Positions 58,215 through 64,000 of a stretch of 64,000 nt of DNA are shown one piece after another. The number at the start of each line of letters is the position of its first letter. Position 1 is the first letter of the stretch. Location of the stretch: NCBI RefSeq assembly GCF_946221635.1, contig NZ_CAMIHB010000023.1:1-64000 (forward strand). The letters run 5' to 3'. The notes beneath the pieces were generated by a model, which was given only the letters and a program-made list of their open reading frames with translations, made no database searches and was not told the DNA's origin. The translations under genes were made by a program, and so were the position numbers. The stretch comes from an uncultured Rhodoferax sp. (GTDB taxonomy: Bacteria > Pseudomonadota > Gammaproteobacteria > Burkholderiales > Burkholderiaceae_C).

Positions 58215-59956
58215 TGCCGCAGCCCGCATTCCCTGAGCACTCCTGGTTCGGCCCGGCCGCCCTGGAGCCTGTCGCTTCTGCGCAGGAAGATACACAGGAG
58301 TTCACTCGCCTCTGGCAGGCCTTCATGACGGCCCGGCTCACGCTGGGCCTGGTGCTGCTGATCCTGCAAACGGGCCTGTACGCCACCAACCTCGCGCAGA
58401 GCCGCACCCTGGTGGGGATTTGTGCCGCCTACTTCCTGGGCACGCTGATTGCCCGCCTGTTTGTGCGGCCGCGACACCTGGGCCAGGTATTCAACCGCGC
58501 GTGGGGTGTATTGATCGGGTTGGACATCGCAGTTTTCAGTGCCCTGCAATGGCTACAAGGCAGTAGCCTGAACTACACCCCCTTGTTCGCGCTCCCTGTC
58601 CTGCTGGCCTCGGTACTCGGCACATTGCGCCTGGCCCTGGGGACGGCAGCTGGGGTCAGCATGCTGCTCCTGGGCGGTACCTACTGGATGCACAGTGCGG
58701 CCCCCGGCGAAGCGACCCAGGCCTATGTGCAGGCGACCTTGGCGGGCGCAGGCTACTTCCTCATCGCGCTGCTGGCCAACCAGCTGGCCACTCGGCTTGC
58801 CACCGAAGGGCGCCGCGCACGGCTGAGCCAGTTGGCTGCATCGATCCAGCGCCAGGTCAATGAACTGGTCATCGAATCATTGCCGGATGGCGTTCTCATC
58901 GTGGATGCCCAAGGCTGGGTGCGCGCAGCCAATCCCGCTGCGCGTGCGCTACTGGGCGAGTCGGAGGAAGCACTGCAGGCCGCCATTTTTGACCTCAAAG
59001 GCAACACAGCCTGGCAGGCCCTGCTGCAGCTGACACGCATGAGCATGGGGACTGGCCGCGCCCAACAGGCGGAGGTCACCATTCTTCACCCCGGCAGCGG
59101 CCCGCGCAGGGTGTTGGCGCGCACCAGCCTGGCAGCGCCGCAAGGGATTGCGCAGGACAGTCTGTGTGTGCTTTTCCTTCAGGACCAGCGGGAGCAGGAA
59201 GCACGCCTGCGCACGGAGAAGCTGGCGAGCATGGGCCGCATGTCCACCGCGGTGGCCCACGAAATCCGCAATCCGCTCGCAGCGATTGCACAAGCCAATG
59301 CCCTGCTGGATGAAGACATCCAGGACCCCCGCCACAAAAAACTCACGGCCATGGTGTCGCAAAACGCCAAACGGCTGGAAAAGATCGTGGACGACATCCT
59401 CAATGTGTCCCGTGTTCGCGGCAACGACCCGGCCTTGCTGGCGCAGCAGATCCAACTCCATGAACTGGTGCATCGCATCGCCACGGATTGGGGGCAGCAG
59501 TCCGGTCAAACGGCACAGCTGGGCATACAGGTGGGTGCCGGCAGTGCAATGGTGGGCTTTGACGCCGACCATCTGCGACAGGTACTTTTCAATCTGCTGG
59601 ACAATGCGCGGCGCTATGCCAGCAAACGTGCGAACAGCATCCAGGTACACAGTGCGTCCGAGAGCCATAGCGCCTACATCACGGTATGGAGTGATGGTGC
59701 CCCCATGGATGCGTCGGTGCAACGGCACCTCTTTGAGCCCTTTTTTTCATCCGAAAGCCGCTCCAGCGGCTTGGGCCTGTATATCAGCCGCGAACTCTGT
59801 GAGCGCCATGGCGCCACGCTGGCTTACCTTCGCAGTCCGCGTCAGATGAACGGGCAAACAGTGGACGGCAATGCTTTCACGGTCGGCGTGCCGCTTCTCG
59901 GCGCCTCCACTCCGCACGACAATACGGCAGCACCATGGCAAACCTCCCTGTATTGA
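58214..59956 (+). CDS. pilS: Sensor histidine kinase PilS
   Basis: A 580-residue sensor: six membrane helices (~residues 38-195), a PAS domain (~205-320; ESLPDGVLIVDAQGWVRAANPAA in part), HisKA with H349 in STAVAHEIRNPLAAI, and HATPase (LFNLLDNARRYA, GLGLYISRELCERHGA). Controls PilR and thus type IV pilin transcription. Its end overlaps the pilR start by 22 bp. The frame extends far upstream, but ATG 58214 is after a GGAGGG ribosome site. Confidence 0.93.
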   Translation: MPQPAFPEHSWFGPAALEPVASAQEDTQEFTRLWQAFMTARLTLGLVLLILQTGLYATNLAQSRTLVGICAAYFLGTLIARLFVRPRHLGQVFNRAWGVLIGLDIAVFSALQWLQGSSLNYTPLFALPVLLASVLGTLRLALGTAAGVSMLLLGGTYWMHSAAPGEATQAYVQATLAGAGYFLIALLANQLATRLATEGRRARLSQLAASIQRQVNELVIESLPDGVLIVDAQGWVRAANPAARALLGESEEALQAAIFDLKGNTAWQALLQLTRMSMGTGRAQQAEVTILHPGSGPRRVLARTSLAAPQGIAQDSLCVLFLQDQREQEARLRTEKLASMGRMSTAVAHEIRNPLAAIAQANALLDEDIQDPRHKKLTAMVSQNAKRLEKIVDDILNVSRVRGNDPALLAQQIQLHELVHRIATDWGQQSGQTAQLGIQVGAGSAMVGFDADHLRQVLFNLLDNARRYASKRANSIQVHSASESHSAYITVWSDGAPMDASVQRHLFEPFFSSESRSSGLGLYISRELCERHGATLAYLRSPRQMNGQTVDGNAFTVGVPLLGASTPHDNTAAPWQTSLY

Positions 59957-61440
59957 ATGACGCCCGAGTTCTGGTCATCGATGATGAGCCGGATCTGCGC
60001 ACCCTGTATGAGCTGACGCTGCTGCGCGAGGGCTACCGCGTGGAAACCGCCGGTAGCGTGCAGGAAGCGCGCGACCAGTTGGGCCAACAACGCTTTGACG
60101 CCATCATTACCGACATGCGCCTGCCCGACGGCTCAGGCACCGACATCCTGGCGCAGTTGCGGGCAGAGCAACGCCCGGAGCGTTGCGTGGTCATCACAGC
60201 TTACGGCTCGGCAGAAAATGCCGTCGAATCCCTCAAAGCCGGGGCGTTTGATTACCTCTCGAAACCGGTAGACCTCAAGCAATTCCGCAGTGTAGTTGCC
60301 AGCGCGCTGCAAGGCCCGCCGTCAGGATCCGTTGGTGCGCGCACGGCATCCAGTCGCAGCCAGCCCCCAGCAGGCAACGCAGGTTTGTCGAAACTGGCGG
60401 GCAACTCTGCCATCATGGCGCAGGTCAAGGAGCGCATTGTCAAGGTGGCCCGCAGCATGGCCCCCGTGCTGATCCGCGGAGAATCCGGCACCGGCAAGGA
60501 ACTCGTGGCGGGGGCCATCCATGGCAGCAGTCACAGGGCGCAGGGGCCTTGGGTCGCCGTGAACTGCAGCGCGATCCCCGAAAGCCTGCTGGAAGCCGAG
60601 TTCTTCGGTGCCCGCAAGGGTGCCTACACCGGTGCCACGCAAGACCGGGGAGGCTTCTTCCAGGCGGCCCATGGTGGCACCCTGTTTCTGGACGAAATCG
60701 GCGATTTGCCGCTTCCCATGCAATCCAAGCTGCTGCGCGCCATCCAGGAGCGCAGCGTGCGGCCGCTGGGCGCCCTGCAGGAAGAGCCGGTGGACGTCCG
60801 CATTGTCAGCGCGACCCACAAGGACCTGGCGGCAGAGGTGCAAGCGGGGCGGTTTCGGCAGGACTTGTACTACCGCCTCAACGTCATCGACATTTACATC
60901 CCCCCGCTGCGTGAGCGCAGTGAGGACCTTCCTGCACTTTGCCAGGCCCTGCTACAGCGAATTGCCGCGGAATCCGGCGTGCCGGCGCCGCGCTTGTCGC
61001 AAGCTGCCATGGCCCAGATTTGCACATTGCCTCTGCCAGGCAATGTGCGCGAACTGGAGAATGTGCTGCACCGTGCCATGGCCCTCTCCGAAGGGCCGGA
61101 GCTGGAACTGGACACCCATGCGCTACGCACGGAACCCGCGCCCCTCCGCGCCGAAACGCGGGAGGAGCCTGAAGCTGCCCCCCCTCCCCCAGAAATGCCC
61201 GAGGCATTGCCAGCGCCCCCCCTGCCGCCTGCCGAGGTTGCAGGCCCTCTTCCCAGCGACCTGCAAGGCTACCTGGACCGGATTGAGCGCGAAATTCTGG
61301 TGCGCGCACTGGGTGAAACACGTTTCAACCGGACTTCCGCTGCCCAGCGCCTGGGCATCAGCCTGCGCCAGATCCGCTACCGCATGGCACGCCTGCACAT
61401 TGACGCGCCGCAGTCCTCCGACGAGCCTCCGCATGCCTGA
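59935..61440 (+). CDS. pilR: NtrC-family sigma54 response regulator PilR
   Basis: A 501-residue activator of pilin transcription. Receiver (VLVIDDEPDL, phosphorylation Asp60 in IITDMRLPDG), AAA+ sigma54-activation domain with Walker A GESGTGKE (~180), and a sigma54-contact loop GAYTGA (residues 229-234; usual GAFTGA), Walker B LFLDEIGDLPL. A Pro/Glu/Ala-rich linker (~390-440) precedes a Fis-type HTH (RTSAAQRLGISLRQIRYRM). Overlaps ampD by 8 bp. Confidence 0.94.
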   Translation: MANLPVLNDARVLVIDDEPDLRTLYELTLLREGYRVETAGSVQEARDQLGQQRFDAIITDMRLPDGSGTDILAQLRAEQRPERCVVITAYGSAENAVESLKAGAFDYLSKPVDLKQFRSVVASALQGPPSGSVGARTASSRSQPPAGNAGLSKLAGNSAIMAQVKERIVKVARSMAPVLIRGESGTGKELVAGAIHGSSHRAQGPWVAVNCSAIPESLLEAEFFGARKGAYTGATQDRGGFFQAAHGGTLFLDEIGDLPLPMQSKLLRAIQERSVRPLGALQEEPVDVRIVSATHKDLAAEVQAGRFRQDLYYRLNVIDIYIPPLRERSEDLPALCQALLQRIAAESGVPAPRLSQAAMAQICTLPLPGNVRELENVLHRAMALSEGPELELDTHALRTEPAPLRAETREEPEAAPPPPEMPEALPAPPLPPAEVAGPLPSDLQGYLDRIEREILVRALGETRFNRTSAAQRLGISLRQIRYRMARLHIDAPQSSDEPPHA

Positions 61441-62029
61441 CGCCCAGGTACCGTTATGGCAGGCAGGCTGGTACCGCTTCGCCCATGCCTGCGCATCCCC
61501 CAATTTCGGCACGCGGCCTATCGGAGCCACTATTGATCTGGTAGTCCTGCACTCCATCAGCCTTCCACCGGGGGAATATGGCACCCCACACGTGGAAGAA
61601 CTGTTCACCAACCGACTGGACTGGAATGCCCACCCCTACTTCCAGTCCATACGCGGCTTGCAGGTGTCCGCACATTTTTTCATTCACCGCAATGGGGACC
61701 TCTGGCAATTCGTGAGCTGCGACGACCGCGCGTGGCACGCCGGTGTCTCTGCCTACCGGGGTCGCAACAACTGCAACGATGATTCGATTGGTATTGAGCT
61801 GGAGGGCCTGGAAGGCGACAGCTTCACCTCCGAGCAATACGAGGCGCTGCAGTCCTTACTTCCTGCGATCGGTGCCCAGTACCCGGTTCGCCATATCGCA
61901 GGCCACGAGCATGTGGCACCGGGTCGCAAGGCCGACCCCGGCCCCGGATTCCGATGGGATCATCTGCGTAGCGGTCTGGGATTTCCCGACACCTACTACC
62001 CCGATGGGACCTTGCTGCAACGCAGTTAA
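61433..62029 (+). CDS. ampD: 1,6-anhydro-N-acetylmuramyl-L-alanine amidase AmpD
   Basis: Cytoplasmic zinc amidase that recycles cell-wall muropeptides; its loss induces AmpC-type beta-lactamases in other species. The 198-residue N-acetylmuramoyl-L-alanine amidase type 2 protein has zinc ligands His40 (VVLHSIS), His158 and Asp168 (HEHVAPGRKADPG), with Lys166 in place, plus NDDSIGIELEG. ATG 61433 lies within the pilR end. Confidence 0.95.
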   Translation: MPDAQVPLWQAGWYRFAHACASPNFGTRPIGATIDLVVLHSISLPPGEYGTPHVEELFTNRLDWNAHPYFQSIRGLQVSAHFFIHRNGDLWQFVSCDDRAWHAGVSAYRGRNNCNDDSIGIELEGLEGDSFTSEQYEALQSLLPAIGAQYPVRHIAGHEHVAPGRKADPGPGFRWDHLRSGLGFPDTYYPDGTLLQRS

Positions 62030-62261
62030 AAAATATTTTTAGTACTTTCCCTGAGGGCCTGCACCACCTTGCAGCCGGCCCCTATGGGCAACCAACCAAG
62101 ACTCCATGCGGCTTTGCAGACCAAAGTGCCCTGCAATGCCCATCCATACTGCACAAAGCCGAGAAGATCACCGCACCAAGCGCAATCCAGCGCAGCGTTT
62201 TGCCACGTGCAAAACGGATATGCACCCGGAGGGTGCGGCCTGCACCACTGCGGCAGCCTGT
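62030..62261. other. Non-coding upstream region of nrdA
   Basis: About 230 bases between ampD and the nrdA regulatory sites without a convincing gene; short frames here have no start signals or family resemblance. It begins with an AT-rich palindrome (aaaaaatattttt) directly after the ampD stop, which might end transcription weakly. I see no repeat copy or RNA gene in it. The whole ampD-nrdA gap is 377 bases; its right part holds the promoter listed next and a 97-base leader. Confidence 0.6.
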
Positions 62262-62309
62262 ACACTACTGGTAGTGGCTTGTATCCACCCCAGACCCCAG
62301 ATATAGTGT
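62262..62309 (+). promoter_or_regulatory. nrdA promoter with tandem NrdR-like boxes
   Basis: Two 16 bp sites similar to the NrdR box consensus (ACACwATATATwGTGT): box 1 at 62262-62277 (ACACTACTGGTAGTGG) and box 2 at 62294-62309 (ACCCCAGATATAGTGT). Their spacing of exactly 32 bp (three helical turns) is typical of NrdR pairs. Between and within them lie a -35 TTGTAT (62279-62284) and a -10 TATAGT (62302-62307) with 17 bp spacing, so a bound NrdR would block the promoter. Confidence 0.7.
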
Positions 62310-62406
62310 GTCCGGTTCACACCGCGCATGACCCCGGCCACTTGGCAACGGGGCCATCCCGGGCAGCAGCAAACCCCAGAAAAAAACTGATCTAGACGAG
62401 GAAATC

Positions 62407-64000
62407 ATGGAATCTGTCTCTATTGCAACGCCGACCCCTTCCGCCAACCTGCTGACTGCGCACAGCAGCAGCCCCGAGGCAGGCATGGTCAACAATACCC
62501 TGAGCCATTACCAGATCATTCGCCGCAACGGCGCCGTAGTCCCCTTTGAGCCCAACAAGATTGCCGTGGCCATGATGAAGGCCTTCCTGGCTGTGCACGG
62601 CACCCAGGGTGCGGCTTCGGCCAGCGTGCGCGAGACCGTGGACGGTCTGACCCAGCAGGTGATACGCGCCCTGATGCGCTCCCGCCCCGGGGGCGGCACC
62701 TTCCATATTGAAGACGTGCAAGACCAGGTGGAGCTGGGCCTGATGCGCGGCGGCCACCATGAAATCGCCCGTGCCTATGTGCTCTACCGTGAGCGCCGCA
62801 CGCAGGAACGCGCCAAGCAGGTTACCCCGGCGACCCCTGCCGCGCCCACCATCCATGTGCTCGAAAACGGTCAGCGCGTAGCACTGGATGTCGAACAACT
62901 CAAATCCCGCATTGAGGTGGCTTGCGCCGGCCTGGGTGCTGACGTCAAGGCCGCCCCCATCGTGGCGGAAACCATGCGCAACCTGTACGACGGCGTGCCC
63001 ATGGATGAGGTCTACAAGGCGTCCATCCTGGCGGCACGTACCCTGATCGAGAAGGACCCAGATTACACCTACGCCACCGCACGCCTGCTGTTCCATACGA
63101 TCTCCCGCGAAGTGCTGGGCCGCGATGTGGCGCAAGCCGACATGCAGGAAGCCTATGCGGACTATTTCCCCGGCTTCATCAAGAAGGGCGTCGATGCGGA
63201 ACTGCTGGACGAAAAGCTGCTGCAGTTCGACCTGAAGCGCCTGGGCGCCGCCCTCAAGTCCAGCCGCGACCAGCAGTTCGATTACCTGGGCCTGCAAACC
63301 CTGTATGACCGCTACTTCCTGCACGTGGGCAAGAGCCGCATCGAACTGCCCCAGGCCTTCTTCATGCGCGTCGCCATGGGGCTGGCGCTCAACGAAATCG
63401 ACCGTGAAAGCCGCGCCATCGAGTTCTATGAAGTGCTGTCGTCCTTCGACTTCATGTCCAGCACGCCCACGCTGTTCAACAGCGGCACGCTGCGCTCACA
63501 GCTTTCCAGCTGCTACCTGACCACGGTGCCCGACGACCTGGACGGCATCTACGAGTCCATCAAGGAAAACGCGCTGCTCTCCAAGTTTGCAGGTGGTCTG
63601 GGCAATGACTGGACCCGCGTGCGCGCATTGGGAAGCCACATCAAGGGCACCAATGGCGAATCGCAGGGCGTGGTGCCCTTCCTCAAGGTGGTCAACGACA
63701 CCGCCGTGGCGGTGAACCAGGGCGGCAAGCGCAAGGGCGCGGTCTGCACCTACCTGGAAACATGGCATCTGGACATCGAAGAATTCCTGGAGCTGCGTAA
63801 GAACACCGGTGACGACCGCCGCCGCACCCACGACATGAACACGGCCAACTGGATTCCAGACCTGTTCATGCGCCGCGTGATGGAAAAGGGCACCTGGACG
63901 CTGTTCTCGCCCTCCAACGTGCCTGATCTGCATGATCTTTTCGGCGCCGATTTCGAAAAGGCCTATGTGGCCTATGAGGAAAAGGCAGCGCGCGGAGAAA
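62407..64000 (+). CDS. nrdA: Ribonucleoside-diphosphate reductase alpha subunit, 5' part (runs off the window)
   Basis: Large subunit of class Ia ribonucleotide reductase. The first ~531 codons are here: a Ser/Thr-rich N-terminal extension (1-30), ATP-cone (YQIIRRNGAVVPFEPNKIAVA, ~35-55 and on to ~125), the RNR N domain, and the barrel beginning with STPTLFNSGT, LSSCYL (redox Cys ~363), GGLGNDWTRVR. The gene continues past 64000. AGGA lies 7 bases before ATG 62407. Controlled by NrdR-like boxes. Confidence 0.97.
   Translation, partial: MESVSIATPTPSANLLTAHSSSPEAGMVNNTLSHYQIIRRNGAVVPFEPNKIAVAMMKAFLAVHGTQGAASASVRETVDGLTQQVIRALMRSRPGGGTFHIEDVQDQVELGLMRGGHHEIARAYVLYRERRTQERAKQVTPATPAAPTIHVLENGQRVALDVEQLKSRIEVACAGLGADVKAAPIVAETMRNLYDGVPMDEVYKASILAARTLIEKDPDYTYATARLLFHTISREVLGRDVAQADMQEAYADYFPGFIKKGVDAELLDEKLLQFDLKRLGAALKSSRDQQFDYLGLQTLYDRYFLHVGKSRIELPQAFFMRVAMGLALNEIDRESRAIEFYEVLSSFDFMSSTPTLFNSGTLRSQLSSCYLTTVPDDLDGIYESIKENALLSKFAGGLGNDWTRVRALGSHIKGTNGESQGVVPFLKVVNDTAVAVNQGGKRKGAVCTYLETWHLDIEEFLELRKNTGDDRRRTHDMNTANWIPDLFMRRVMEKGTWTLFSPSNVPDLHDLFGADFEKAYVAYEEKAARGE

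Noticed and set aside
62030..62406. Small RNA or small gene between ampD and nrdA
   Set aside because: Short frames lack start signals and resemblance; only the nrdA promoter and leader are supported.
1..64000. CRISPR array, prophage, insertion sequence or toxin-antitoxin system
   Set aside because: No regularly spaced direct repeats, no transposase, integrase, phage structural or toxin/antitoxin-like gene was seen anywhere in the window.

Overview
The window is ordinary-looking chromosome from a GC-rich betaproteobacterium, most likely a Comamonadaceae member (Rhodoferax/Acidovorax/Curvibacter-like). This is inferred from gene neighbourhoods typical of the group (rubredoxin beside pilGHIJ-chpA, thiD-hemL, dusB-fis, yqgE-ruvX-pyrR-pyrB-pyrX, pilS-pilR-ampD-nrdA), a Bug-family receptor, a PEP-CTERM protein, and interspersed short repeats of a kind I associate with this family. 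There is no rRNA, phage, IS element or CRISPR array. Genes are dense, with many 1-8 bp overlaps.

Layout. 1-2.5 kb: start of an aa3/caa3 cytochrome oxidase locus (ctaD partial, ctaC, DUF2244 gene), all minus. 2.7-5.4 kb: BioC-like methyltransferase, comF, trmL, MaoC-like hydratase. 5.4-9.9 kb: orphan ParA, a KefF/KefB-like quinone reductase and K+/H+ antiporter pair, a TSUP permease, DUF1841. 9.9-13.7 kb: cytochrome c4 divergent from a four-gene MoxR / glycine-zipper / GNAT / VWA operon, then tRNA-Arg(CCT). 13.8-17.4 kb: an orphan periplasmic binding protein and a divergent FbpB/FbpC-type ABC transporter. 17.4-22 kb: a minus-strand operon yqgE-ruvX-pyrR-pyrB-pyrX-plsC. 22-33.2 kb: photolyase, then the type IV pilus chemosensory operon (pilG, pilH, pilI, pilJ, chpA) and rubredoxin. 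33.3-42.3 kb: thiD-like, hemL, Bug receptor, purH, fis, dusB, YqaA, an EamA transporter, ychF. 42.3-46 kb: two tandem membrane proteins with degenerate GGDEF domains. 46-54.7 kb: MOSC protein, UbiH-like monooxygenase, dsbC, M61 peptidase, enoyl-CoA hydratase, tRNA-Met, miaB, a NIDO/PEP-CTERM protein and a small Lys/Ala-rich exported protein. 54.8-64 kb: EamA transporter, ffh, ccsA-like gene, PP0621-like gene, pilS, pilR, ampD and the 5' part of nrdA behind tandem NrdR-like boxes.

Twitching/surface sensing is the main theme: a Chp-type chemosensory operon plus PilS-PilR. Pyrimidine synthesis (PyrB with a metal-site-less PyrX, PyrR) and respiration (CtaC/D, c4, CcsA) are the others.

The most unusual signal is two families of short interspersed repeats. 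Family 1 (about 55-60 bp) has four intergenic or gene-boundary copies (14.6, 35.6, 48.7, 52.1 kb), one clear in-frame copy inside the KefB-like gene, and weaker candidate copies inside the methyltransferase and plsC. Family 2 (about 70-77 bp) supplies the C-terminus and stop of TrmL and the N-terminal extension of PyrR. They resemble in principle the protein-coding palindromic elements known from Rickettsia. All family and function names come from reading the sequences; no search was run.
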